Below, one piece after another: positions 22,521 through 32,850 of a stretch of DNA of 64,000 nt. The translations under genes and the position numbers were made by a program. Source of the DNA: Deroplatys truncata (lineage: Eukaryota > Arthropoda > Insecta > Mantodea > Mantidae); assembly GCA_030765065.1 (NCBI GenBank), contig CM060990.1, positions 417,455,198 through 417,519,197 of the forward strand. Direction: 5' to 3'. The notes beneath the pieces were generated by a model, which was not told the origin of the DNA, did not search any database, and was given only the letters and a program-made list of their open reading frames with translations. Each line of letters begins with the position of its first letter. Within the stretch, counting starts at the first letter, position 1.

Positions 22521-24151
22521 TGACCCGCTAAACCTAGAGCACATGACAAAGAAAAATCTTCGAATACAAATTCACACAAAAAACAGGGTACGTAAAGGTG
22601 GTTTCTGTACAGAATCTTAAATATAAATCCAGTGAAAGCTCTTATCTCATTGGCTTAAGCTATCACGCGATACAAAACTCATGGGCCTATGATGTGACAG
22701 TTTCAGAAAATAAGGAATTTACGCACATGAGCAGAATCACATTCTGACGCTGTAAAAGCTAATGCGTTACCTTGATACATATTCCATGCGAATTATAGTG
22801 AGCAACATTTAATATCGACAATCAAGAACGACTGTTGAACAACAAAATCATATTTCCACAAGGCTCCATTCTTTAATATTCGGAAAGGTATGTTAGCGAC
22901 TTTTCATTTCTTCTTTGCATGTGTATCTTCTAACACTGTATTCTGTTCTGTGAATTTAAATTTAATGAAGTGTTTAAAACCACACTACTTCAACGAATAT
23001 TGCACTCAAAAAATAACAGTGCCTTATAGACTGTTGTAATTATGAGTGTTTAAAAACAAACCAACAGATTGAATCCGTGAGGCTTAAACAGAGAAGAATC
23101 GGGAGTGTTACTTTGATCGTTATTATGAATATTACTTTAATATTCTGTAATTTCATTTTAACTGTTTTAATCAGTATCCGTGAATAGCTCGAATCAATCA
23201 CATTTAGTAGTAGAATTCATTCGAAAAAATGAAGTTTTCTATTCTTGTATATCGGCTGGAATGCAACAATTACACTCTTTATCAGTACACACATTCAATT
23301 TACAAATTCAACTCAGCGTATTTTTTTCAATACCGCAAAACGACCTATAGCTCTAAAATTCCCAAATATTACACTGTATGCAATATCGTTAACATCTTTT
23401 ACACTTCATCTATTCACACATATATAAATTGCATTCTTTTTTATCTGAAATATAAGAAACATTGCTTTTACAGTTAAAAAAGCCAAAGCGGCATTAAGCA
23501 GTTGTATTTTAAACTGTGTATCTCTGTTTGATTTGGAAAAAAGATCACTTTAAATTTGAATTTCTACTAAAGCTAGTATTAATATATATATAGTCTGTAT
23601 GTGTTTGTGTGTATGTGTAATAACAGACACATTCTCTAAAAAAGTCTGATTTAATATACACTTTAACTTAGTCAATATCTGTATACACAGCGCTAATGAT
23701 ATCACAGCTGGCAGATAACTAAATTATTCTTTAGAAAAATGAAACGTAAAGAAACGGGAAACCCATCACTTCTTATAAAGCAAAAAAGCGCTATCTCGTA
23801 TTACCTGAAATGAGCGAAATAATTTTCAAACATATTCACACGACCTTCTCTACCCACTCTTCTACAACCTACACGAAGCTGCTTTTTGCTTTGAGAAACG
23901 AGCTAATAGTTCATATAGTGACATTGAAATTCAGTACTCTTCACATGCCAAATAGAAAAAGTTTGCAAAATGTTAAGCAGATTAAGGTAACACATTCACA
24001 TAACTAGAAAGAGCTTACAGAACGGAAGAAGAAAATTAACGTAACAAATCCACATGACTTTCTCTACCCTTTCTTCTGCAACCTACACCAAATTGCTCTT
24101 CAGTATAAGAAATGAGCTCATAGTTCAGAAATTGACGTTGAAATTCACGGT
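22521..24151. other. Arm A, AT-rich, no gene seen
   Basis: From about 23,230 onward this is homologous to arm B (35,890-36,440). Before that it is unmatched. Short overlapping ORFs near 23,230-23,480 are low-complexity AT-rich reading frames, not genes. Confidence 0.5.
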
Positions 24152-24432
24152 ATCCTCCGTAGTGTAGTGGTTACCATGCTAGCCTCTAGTCCAGAGGTCG
24201 CGGGTTCAAACCCGGCGGAGGACGATGGATATTTTCGGGCGTAAGAATCCTTAGCACGGTTTCCTTCGGAAGGGAAGTAAAGCCGGTTGTCTGGTGTCGT
24301 AGATTTATGCCACGTAAAACTACCTCAAGCCTGATGAGGAGGCCGCTGATTAAAACTACCGGTCTTTCACGCCCAATATAGAATGGGACGCTGAGGACCA
24401 CATGAGTTAAAGAGTGTCCATAAATAAAAAAA
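24152..24432 (+). mobile_element. tRNA-derived SINE, family 1, copy 2
   Basis: The best-preserved head of the family: TCCTCCGTAGTGTAGTGGTT, ACCATGCTAGCCTCTAGTCC, AGGTCGCGGGTTCAAACCCG, GCGGAGGACGATGGAT. It then has TCCTTCGGAAGGGAAGTAAA and the CACGCCCAATATAGAATGGG block, ending in an A-rich tail. The A-box (TAGTGTAGTGG) and B-box (GGTTCAAACCC) are intact. There is no counterpart in arm B, so it inserted after the duplication or was lost there. Confidence 0.88.
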
Positions 24433-24959
24433 TACCTCTTTACGTACCAAATAGAGAGAACCTACAGAATGGGGAAGCAAATCAACGCAAAAGTTTACAT
24501 TACATTCTCTACTCATTCTTCTATAGGCAATTCATACAAAAACTACATACATGCTGAAAATATATCAGTTACTTATTTTAACTGCCATCCTATGAACACA
24601 CTTTCACGCTTAAAAAATAAAGTCACTTTTCTCCTCTATAACAAGCAAATATATGAAGGGAATGTTTAACATACAGTCGGTCAGTTTCATTGAAATCCTT
24701 ATTTTAAGCGAAAATATTTGTTTCTTTATGGGCTTGTTTAGATTTATCTGAAAAAATCATGCAGATACAGAAAAAGAATTATTGGAAAAAAACAGCGTAT
24801 ACTCATTTCAATGCCAGATTGCAATGATCTGAGCACAAGTCACACAGGCCAGATTAAGCTCAATTTCCCTTTAACTACTCACCCTTCTACAAGCAATTCA
24901 TACAAAAGCTTCATAGATGTTGGAAATACACCATGGTTATTTGTTTTTCCTGAACTGCA

Positions 24960-25140
24960 AACCAGTGAGTATATTTTAATTCAGACATCAAAAAATAAAA
25001 CTGGATTCACTTTCTTCTATAACAAGCAAATACGTGATGGGATGTTTAACATGACAACACATATCCATTCTCGGAAAGCATTTGATAAACTTGGGAATTA
25101 CTCTTGAAAAAATTAGGAATAAAGTTATGTATCATGCACT
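24960..25140 (+). repeat. Direct repeat copy 1 in the loop
   Basis: TATTTTAATTCAGACATCAA, TTCTTCTATAACAAGCAAAT, TTCTCGGAAAGCATTTGATA and GGGAATTACTCTTGAAAAAA match 26,900-27,335 in order and on the same strand. The second copy is split by a SINE. Confidence 0.7.
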
Positions 25141-25214
25141 TGGAAGAACTTATGACCTTTAAAATCTGCACACACACACACACACACATACACAGACACA
25201 TACACGCGCGTATA

Positions 25215-26802
25215 CAGGTTGTAGCAAAAATGTGTAGAGCAAATTGTGGGACACATTCCTCACACGTAGACGAAGAAATAATGTTACTTGAACATAGGTC
25301 TGCAAACGCTTAGTTTCCATGTTACAACTCATTTTCTCCAACCCATTAATCTTGGGAAAGACACACAAACACAACGTTAGAATCATGGGGAATATGCTAT
25401 CTTGGTTACGTCTGGTTACGTTGTCATTATCGTAGGTGCATCGTCCGTGTTTTGTTTTACATGTCCCTGTTGCATGTGACTTACGTCATTGCTTGTTTAC
25501 AGGTATCATCAACTCTTCCAGTGAGCAGTACGACCCTAACAAGCACACGGGTTACTACGTACTAGTAGAGTTGATCTCAGGCTTGGCCCGTGCAATGGCA
25601 GTGTGCACAAATGCAGATATGGCAGATGCCCATTTGATCTATGGATTAGCAGACGCCAATGGCGCTTGCGCTCAACATTTGTACCGGGAGAGATTTCCAG
25701 GACGAAGGTGCTCCGACAGGAAAACGTTTGAAACTATTGATCGTCGTCAGGGAACATGCGGGATTTTAGCCCGATTCTCGCGACCGGGGGAGGCCTAGAA
25801 AGATGAAGACGTCGCAACGGGAGGCGGCAATTGTTCAGGCAGTTGACGACGACTCTAGTGTCAGTACAGAACAGGTAGCTGCAACACAGAATGTTGTCCA
25901 CATGACTGTTTGGCGAGTGTTACACGAGGTCCGGCTGTATCCACACTATTTACAGAGTGCGCAGGCACTATCAGCAGCTGATTTTCCTGCACGGGTACGC
26001 TTGTGTGAATGGTTTATGCAACAAGGTGTCAACTCTAATTTTAGTGCAACGGTGCTGTTCACAGATGAGGCGTCGTTTCAACGAGATCAGATTGTAAATT
26101 ATCACAATCGGCATGTATGGGCTGACGTGAAGCCTCATGCAACTGTTGAAGCAAGTCATCAACAAAGATTTTGTGCCAATGTTTGGGGCGGCATTATTGG
26201 TGACTGTTTGGTAGGGCCTCACGTTCTTCCATCCAGACTCAACGGACAATGTTACCATAATTTTGTAGAGAATGTTCTACCTGATCTGTTAGCAGATGTG
26301 ACTTTAGCTAAGCGAAAAAACATGTACTTCATGCACCATTGAGCATCTCCTCATTTTAGTGTTAATGTCCATCGGCTTCTAAATAACAGATGCGGTGACA
26401 GATGAATAGGACCAAAACCCACTGGACTTTATTTGTGGGGGCATTTGAAAGCTCTTGTGTATCGAACCACGGTACCAGATGTTCAGAGTCTCCATGCCCG
26501 TATTATGGAAAGCTGCGAAATCATACGCAATACTCCAGGTATACATCAGCGCATCCAAGATTCACTACGATGGCGGGTTGATGCATATATCGATGCTCGC
26601 GGAGGGCATATTGAATATTTTTCTGTGAGAAAGTGTTGCATGGTACGTTCTATTCTTGTGTTTCCCATTATTAATGAGTTGGAGAAAATGAGTTATAACA
26701 TGATAACAAAGCGTTTCTAGACCCAGGTTCATATAACATCATTTTCGTCTACGTGTGAGGAATGTGTCCTGCAATTTGTGCCGTACATTTTTGTTACACC
26801 TG
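25215..26802 (+). mobile_element. Tc1/mariner-type transposon with very long inverted repeats
   Basis: A 1,588-bp element is bounded by TA at 25,213-25,214 and 26,803-26,804. Its terminal inverted repeats are about 155 bp (25,215-25,370 and 26,650-26,802): CAGGTTGTAGCAAAAATGTG against CAGGTGTAACAAAAATGTAC, both continuing through GGACACATTCCTCACACGTA. Between them are plus-strand transposase pieces. Long repeats distinguish it from the short-ended mariner at 20.2 kb. Confidence 0.85.
25436..26645 (+). pseudogene. Broken transposase of the long-TIR mariner
   Basis: Segment 25,436-25,798 carries the N-terminal part (ADMADAHLIYGLADANG, HLYRERFPGRRCSDRKTF). Segment 25,803-26,342 carries the second helix-turn-helix and the catalytic start (VLFTDEASFQRDQIVNYHNR, NVWGGIIGDCLVGPHVLP). 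The frame then hits TGA at 26,340 where a HDGAPAHF-like motif is expected, has another stop near 26,405 and a shortened catalytic segment, and resumes as LWGHLKALVYRTTVPDVQSL. The closing catalytic residue is lost. Similar transposases are common in insects; this copy cannot be active. Confidence 0.8.
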
Positions 26803-26889
26803 TATATATGATATATATGATATAATATTATATGTATATAATCTCGAAAATCATTTTTAAAACTATGCGTTATCACCGAAATGCAAACC

Positions 26890-27340
26890 TGTCAATACAT
26901 TTTAATACAAACTTCAAAAAATAGAGCTGGGCACACATTCTTCTATAACAAGCAAATACATGATTTTTTTTTATGGACGCTCTTTAACTACTATGGTCAT
27001 TAGTGTCCCATTTTATATTGGGCGTGAAAGACCGGAAAGTTTGCTCAGAGGCCTCTTATCAGGCTTGAGGTGCTTTTGTGCTGTAAATCTACGACACGAG
27101 ACCACCGGTTTACTTCCCTTCCGAAGGAAGCCATGCTAAGGATTTTTACGCCCAAAAAAATCCATCGCCCTCCGCCTGGTTTGAACGCGCGACCTCGGGA
27201 ACTAGAGGCTAGCACGGTATCACTAGTCCACAGAGGACGACTAAATACATTCTAGGGTGTTCAACATGCAAACATATATCGAATCTCGGAAAACACTTGA
27301 AAAACTTGGAATTATTCTTGAAAAAAATTAGTGAAGGAAT
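26890..27340 (+). repeat. Direct repeat copy 2, split by a SINE
   Basis: The flanks of the SINE at 26,964-27,240 rejoin to match 24,960-25,140 (TTCTTCTATAACAAGCAAAT before; AATCTCGGAAAACACTTGAA after). A tandem pair of about 115 bp continues at 27,390-27,620 (ATTTTGAAAACTAGGCGTCA and ATTTTGAACACTATGCATTA). Confidence 0.65.
26964..27240 (-). mobile_element. tRNA-derived SINE, family 1, copy 3
   Basis: The minus strand gives the family head (CCTCTAGTTCCCGAGGTCGC) and body. An 8-bp target duplication, AAATACAT, flanks it at 26,954-26,961 and 27,243-27,250. The tail is an A run (T run on the plus strand at 26,964). Confidence 0.88.
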
Positions 27341-27620
27341 TGTATATATGTACTCGGTTGAACTAATAGCCTTAAAACCCTATAGGATTTTTTCGGGATG
27401 CATTTTGAAAACTAGGCGTCATCATTGAATATATCTTGAGGAAGACAGGAAGAAATTTATATCATGTACTTGTTTGAAATTATGGCCTTAAACTCAAGAT
27501 ATATATATCTGGGGAAACATTTTGAACACTATGCATTATCACTTAATACAGTTTGAAGAAGGATAGGGAATTCTATATTTATTTCACTGAACTTATAGTC
27601 TTAATCTGATGTTTTATATC

Positions 27621-28299
27621 CAATCTGGGTAGAGATTTTAAAACAAATGTATACAGGAATAATGAATGGCTGTCAAAATATCGTTATTAAAACAGATATT
27701 TCGTAAACATTTATAATATTTTTGTTAAAAATGATAGTGCTTGCATGAATATTATGACTCTTACTTCTCTTCAGGGCAGGTGATTGCAACAAGTGCAACT
27801 TAACGGAGTTTGAACAAACTTCGATGTTGACTGATTGCGCTTTAAACCAAAGCCAAATTTTTACATGATTTAAAAAGGTTAAAAATTACTTCTTAAATCA
27901 AAACAATACCGTAGCTTGATGCATCCAATATTTGGAGAGTATAAATCCGCTTCAAGCTAATTTACGTCAGCGTAGGGACCTGCCGCGTTTTGAAACATCA
28001 TTCCACATATAAAGGAATGCATTTTACATCATGCTTTAACTTTAAGGGAAAACGCACTGAAGGTACAAATCTATAATAGTAAGACATGATACTTTAAACA
28101 AAAAATGCAATACAGCGATCAATAGAAAGCAATACTAGCTTGTGAGGAATATATCATGCAGAGAATAAAGAATACTCGAGCAGAATAAATTAGCCAAGAA
28201 ATTCACATATGTCGTTAGCTAAATGTATCACGTACGTGCAATATCCAATTGAAAATGCATACGTTGTCCTTCTAATGAATTATACATCATGAATGTCTA
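27621..28299. other. AT-rich stretch, no gene seen
   Basis: No supported feature between the tandem pair and the small-protein copy. Confidence 0.4.
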
Positions 28300-28605
28300 T
28301 TTCAGACGGTTTAGCAGACAGCCTTAACATGTTTACTGAGAACACTTTCCCAGCCATCCAAAGAGTCCAGGGTCTTGAAACAGAGAGGAGATAATAAAAT
28401 ATTAATAAGGAAGGTAGAGACCAAATTTGGAACCAGGATTACAGCTACCTTGGATGATAACCAGGTTTTCCTCCGATCAAGATATGATTCTCTAACAGAT
28501 GAACAGCTAAAAGAAATGTCGAGGAAATTTCAGCCAGTATACTACGGCATGGTACCTCAAGGGAAATTTAAGACGTGAAAATTGTCTTTCCTGTGTGTGA
28601 AGGTA
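28300..28605 (+). pseudogene. Uncharacterised small-protein family, copy 2, split by Tc1
   Basis: Two adjacent frames encode DGLADSLNMFTENTFPAIQR, then IRKVETKFGTRITATLDDNQ, VFLRSRYDSLTDEQLKEMS, KFQPVYYGMVPQGKFKT, stop, KLSF. This is the protein type seen on the minus strand at 3,419-3,790, including the N-terminal LADSLN and FPAI words. A TGA replaces the Cys of the KFKTCKLSF seen in copy 1, and frame changes or stops lie near 28,385. A Tc1 element inserted at the TA 28,604-28,605, directly after the conserved block. Function unknown; a small beta-rich nucleic-acid-binding fold is a guess. Confidence 0.5.
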
Positions 28606-29846
28606 CACTACGTGATCAAAAGTATCCGGACACCTGGCTGAAATTGACGCAAAAGTTTATGGCGCCCTCCATCGGTAATGCTGGAAGTCAATATGGTGTT
28701 GGCCCACTCTTAGCCTTGATGACAGCGTTCACTCTCGCAGGCATACCTTCAATCAGGTCCTGGAATGTTTCTTGGGGAAAGGCAGCCCATTCTTCACGGA
28801 ATGCAGAACTGAGGAGAGATATCGATAGGTCGGCGAGGCCTGGCAGGAAGTCGGCGTTCCAAACCATCCTAAAGGTGTTCTATAGGATTCAAGTCAGGAC
28901 TTTGTGCAGGCCAGTCCATTATAGGGATGTTATTGTCGTGTAACCACTCCACCACAGCCCGTGCAGTATGAACAGGTGCTCGATCGTGTTGGAATATGCA
29001 ATCAACATCTCCGAATTGCTCTTCAACAGTGGGAAACAAGAAGGTGCTTAAATATCAATGTAGGTCTGCGCTGTGATCGTGCCACGCAAAACAACAAGGA
29101 GTGCATGCCCCCTCCAGGAAACACACGATCACAGCATAACACCACCACCTCCGAATTTCACTGTTGACACTACACACGCTGGCAGATGACGTAACCGGGC
29201 ATTCGCCATACCCACACCCTGCCATCGGATCGCCACATTGTGTACCGTGATTCGTCACTCCACACAACGTTTTGCCACTGTTCAATCGTGTAATGTTGAC
29301 GCTCCTTAAACCAAGCGAGGCGTCGTTTGGCATTTTCCTGCGTGATGTGTGGCTTATGAGCAGCCGCTCGACCTTGGAATCCAAGGTTTCTCACCTCACG
29401 CCTAACTGTCATAGTACTTGGAGTGGAACCTGATGCAGCTTGGAATTCCTGTGTGATGATCTGGATGGATGTCTGCCTAATACTCTTTACCCCTCTTCAA
29501 ATGTCGGCGGTCTCTGTCAGTCAACAGACGAGGTCGGCCTGTACGTTTTGTGCTGTACATGTCCCTTCACGTTTCCACTTCACTATCACATCAGAAACAG
29601 TGGACCTAGAGATGTTTAGGAGTGTGGAAATCTCGCGTACAGACTTCTGACGCAAGTGACACCCAATCGCCTGACCACGTTCGAAGTAAGTGAGTTCCAC
29701 GGAGCGTCCCATTCTGCTGTTTCACGATGTCTAATGGCTACTGATGTCGCGGATAATGAGTACCAGGCAGTAGGTGACAGCACAATGCACCTAAGATGAT
29801 AAACGTATGTTTGTTGGGTGTCCGGATACTTTTGATCACATGTATG
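28606..29846 (-). mobile_element. Tc1-like transposon, degenerate
   Basis: A 1,241-bp element is flanked by TA (28,604-28,605 and 29,847-29,848). Its ends carry GTGATCAAAAGTATCCGGAC on both strands. The transposase is on the minus strand. The terminal repeats are nearly perfect but the gene is broken, so it could only have been mobilised in trans. Confidence 0.85.
28700..29712 (-). pseudogene. Broken Tc1 transposase
   Basis: The N-terminus is at 29,712-29,521 (MGRSVELTYFERGQAIGCH, then REISTLLNISRSTVSDVI), a helix-turn-helix DNA-binding domain. The catalytic part is at 29,412-29,170 (NAKRRLAWFKERQHYTIEQW, VVWSDESRYTMW, GRVWVWRMPG), where SDES holds the first catalytic Asp. Downstream the frame breaks repeatedly and the second and third catalytic residues are not in one frame. 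Confidence 0.8.
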
Positions 29847-29848
29847 TA

Positions 29849-30138
29849 GAAATATTCCCCTTGATCCTTCAATGTTTCCTATTTCACAAAGATGTAATAA
29901 ACAGATGCTTCAGGGCTATATCATATAGAGGTACAATCACTGATATTATAAAAATGCCTCAATCACTGCATACTATGATATAATTCAGCTATATATACAT
30001 AATGCATGTAAATAGTATCTGCCTGCTCTCTGTGAGATTATAACAATCACAGGGGAAAATAACAGCATATGCCTTAACGCTGATGTTTGTAACAGTCTGC
30101 AAGTAATGATGAAGACTGACAGCCAAAGTACAGCAATG

Positions 30139-30184
<46 letters not shown>

Positions 30185-31110
30185 CAAATATTCTTTGCAG
30201 AATGTTAAAAGAAAATAGATGTGTAATTTTTAACTTTTCTGATTACAGGCAAACTGAACAGATAAAGCTTCATAAACCCTCTCATTACATAAGAAAACAG
30301 GATGACTCTGAGAATGTAGATGGAGATCAAAATATGTGGTGAAAAAACGGCAAGCTCCAAGAGATTGACTTATGTAATATGTTTTTATTATTTCTGTATA
30401 ATATAAAGTACCCAGAGAATAAACATACCATGATCTAAAGTGATATATTCCTGTCTGATGATGATTTTAAGACCATTGGGTTCAATAATAATAGAAATAG
30501 ATTGAAGCATCACTACACAAACATTTTTTTCGATGATATCATTTACATTACTTCCTACGAGCTCCCTATGTATTTCTATAATGCCTTGAAAGAACTTCCT
30601 TTAGTTCCATGATGACTACTTCAAACTCTGATAACAGTTCTATTTTATTCCAGTTTTATATTGTTATCAGAAACCTTAAAACGATTCGCTGATTTATACA
30701 TTTCACAACAGGCTGTAGCATGCATGCTGAACGATGGGAGGAGATTTATTTTTTTGCAAGACTGGTGTCATGTTGAGTAGTAAACTTTTTTCTCAAGCTG
30801 CTTCAGTGTGGAAAGGGCCATCACGTGACCTACGGTATCTATATAACAGAAGATTTTTTTAATTAATATTTGTAAATCTGTATATGGACAATCCGTAAAA
30901 GTGACGCACAGGGCTTGCTTAGAATAGCTGTATTAACCAACGCTTTTTTAAACTGAGATCAGAGTCATCCACTTGCGTTCTTGGATGGGATAGTCTTCTT
31001 TTGCAATAGACGGGATCTATACCATATATAAGCTGTAATCCAGAAAATGACATGATCAGAATCAGGAACTTTACTTATCGAAAAATTTCCAATTATTTAT
31101 TAATGATAAC

Positions 31111-31140
<30 letters not shown>
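29849..31140. other. AT-rich stretch with (AAT)n microsatellites
   Basis: Pure AAT runs lie at about 30,139-30,182 and 31,104-31,143. The ORF at 30,106-30,342 is mostly the polyasparagine product of the first run. The second run ends just before a SINE head. No gene is supported. Confidence 0.6.
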
Positions 31141-31143
<3 letters not shown>

Positions 31144-31146
31144 TGT

Positions 31147-31426
31147 CATCCTCCGTGGTCTAGTGATACCATGCTAGTCTCTAGTTTCCGAGGTCGCAGG
31201 TTCAACCCCGGCAGAGGGCGATGGATATGTTTTTGCGCGTAAAATCCTTAACATGGTTTCCTTCGGAAGGGAAGTATAGCCGGTGTTATCGTGTCGTAGA
31301 TTTACGGCACGTAGAAGAACCTCAAACCCGATAAAGAGGCCTCTGAGCAAAATTTCTGGTCCTTTACGCCCAATATAGAGTGGAGCGCTAAGAACCATAG
31401 CAGTTAAAGAGTGTACATAAATAAAC
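31147..31426 (+). mobile_element. tRNA-derived SINE, family 1, copy 4
   Basis: Head ATCCTCCGTGGTCTAGTGAT, body TCCTTCGGAAGGGAAGTATA, GTCGTAGATTTACGGCACGT, CGCCCAATATAGAGTGGAGC, then a CATAAATAAA tail. It begins a few bases after an (AAT)n run, so the run may have been its target. Confidence 0.85.
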
Positions 31427-32035
31427 CTCGATTTAATTTATCTATTAATAAAGTACAGTAGTACATTTTTTTCATATTAGAATACATATACATAAAGCAT
31501 CACAGTAGAAAGCTGACATCTCGCGCAAGTAGCATGCCTATTCGATTTCAAGTATTCTCTAAGTTAGGACTTATTTGCACATGTTCCTAGATGCTCCACC
31601 TTCAAAGCTCAGAGGCCGTAAGTCTGATACGGTATATAAACACATTTTTAACACGTATCCTTTAAGACAATAATTATTTGCTCATCTTCCTAGATGCTTC
31701 AGGTTCAAACCTCTGAGATCTCAAGTCTGATGAAGTATATAATTAGATTTTATTGTGCTAACGGTCAATAAGAGGGGAATGAGGGAGTGATATACATAAA
31801 TTTCTTAAATCAAGTCAAATGACGAAAGTCTTTGTTGTGAATTATTCCAATTGACATTACATTAAGCAAATATACAATCGCTGAACAACATCATATGTCA
31901 CAATGCATTTTATTTCGATTTTTAAGACTAATTTAATACAATCCAGATATACTTAGCGAGATGCAGTTAGAAAAAACCAGCTTGCAATATAGAAAGATGA
32001 CATTAAATATAGCTCATTCATTAGCCATATAGAGT
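31427..32035. repeat. AT-rich stretch with one tandem duplication
   Basis: CACATGTTCCTAGATGCTCC near 31,578 and GCTCATCTTCCTAGATGCTT near 31,681 begin two diverged units of about 110 bp, each continuing with a TCAAA(G/C)CTC, a GAG-rich word and AAGTCTGAT. No gene. Confidence 0.5.
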
Positions 32036-32850
32036 AGCGACATGCGGTCAGTGGACTAGTAGGACTAGGATAGTCCCCTAAGTATCATCAGCTTATATAA
32101 GCTTTATTAAATTTCATGTATTAACTTTAAAAGATATGACAACATAAATCATTTTTCGTTCCCTCAGCGGCTGTATCTTAGCCAACACCCTAGCTCTCTC
32201 TTGCCGCCAGAAACAACTAATCATCTCGCCTAGGACTAGCTGCACTGTATGCGTTCCTCTTGCCACGGGAAACGTAGCACACGCTCGGGTGTTTGCTGAT
32301 AAACAATTTCTATGTATCCATTCTTAATAGAAGGAATATACTTGTATTAGTATGTTTATTTTTGTGTATTATGAGTTAAGTGTTGAAAGTGTACCTGTCA
32401 AATGTTACACGGATTAAAACAATGCTGTGTGTTTTACGCTGTTTAGTATTCATGGAGAGAGACTCGGTTCAGGATACAAGTCTTCTGCATCTCACATCGG
32501 TTGAAACGTCATCCGTCGGTTCAACCAGTCATGCCTGCCAACAGTCACAATGTTGTGTTTGGATCGTTTAAGTACCAGTACTTCGTTCGGAGCTTTGGGT
32601 TTCCAGGAAAAGCAAGACATTATAGTAAAGGGTAGGCCTACTCCAGACGTTTCTATGAGTACACAAATAAACTATGTACGTCATTTCAAAACTGAATAAT
32701 ACAACTCTTCAAAATGGCTAACTGCATATAAATCGAGAAAAAAATGATTTCGCTAAACTTGTATTCTTTTTGAAGCCGATAAAGGCGTATGCAATAGTGT
32801 AGATTTCTCTGATATCAGTAATTTTCACATAAGAGAACACAGTCACATTA

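Larger units (their letters stand above)
17300..24830 (+). repeat. Large inverted duplication, arm A
   Basis: Many blocks here occur as reverse complements in 35,350-40,020, in reversed order. Examples: 17,620-17,700 with 39,605-39,680; 18,680-18,745 with 38,210-38,285; 19,210-19,590 with 37,330-37,730; 20,065-20,215 with 36,750-36,890; 21,540-21,690 with 36,545-36,715; 23,320-23,830 with 35,890-36,420; 24,450-24,830 with 35,350-35,720. Divergence is substantial. Arm A is longer because of a mariner (20,215-21,523), a 147-bp tandem array and a SINE. No gene is recognised in the arm outside these insertions. Confidence 0.85.

Noticed and set aside
23229..23477. Overlapping AT-rich ORFs
   Set aside because: The matching stretch of arm B does not preserve the frame, so there is no sign of coding constraint.
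24152..24232. Possible genuine tRNA gene
   Set aside because: The A and B boxes are good, but the same head occurs six times with a shared body and A-rich tail and two target duplications. It is a SINE head.
30106..30342. 78-residue ORF with polyasparagine
   Set aside because: It is mostly an AAT microsatellite; the flanking residues show no domain. The nearby AG-ending tracts are not enough to call exons.
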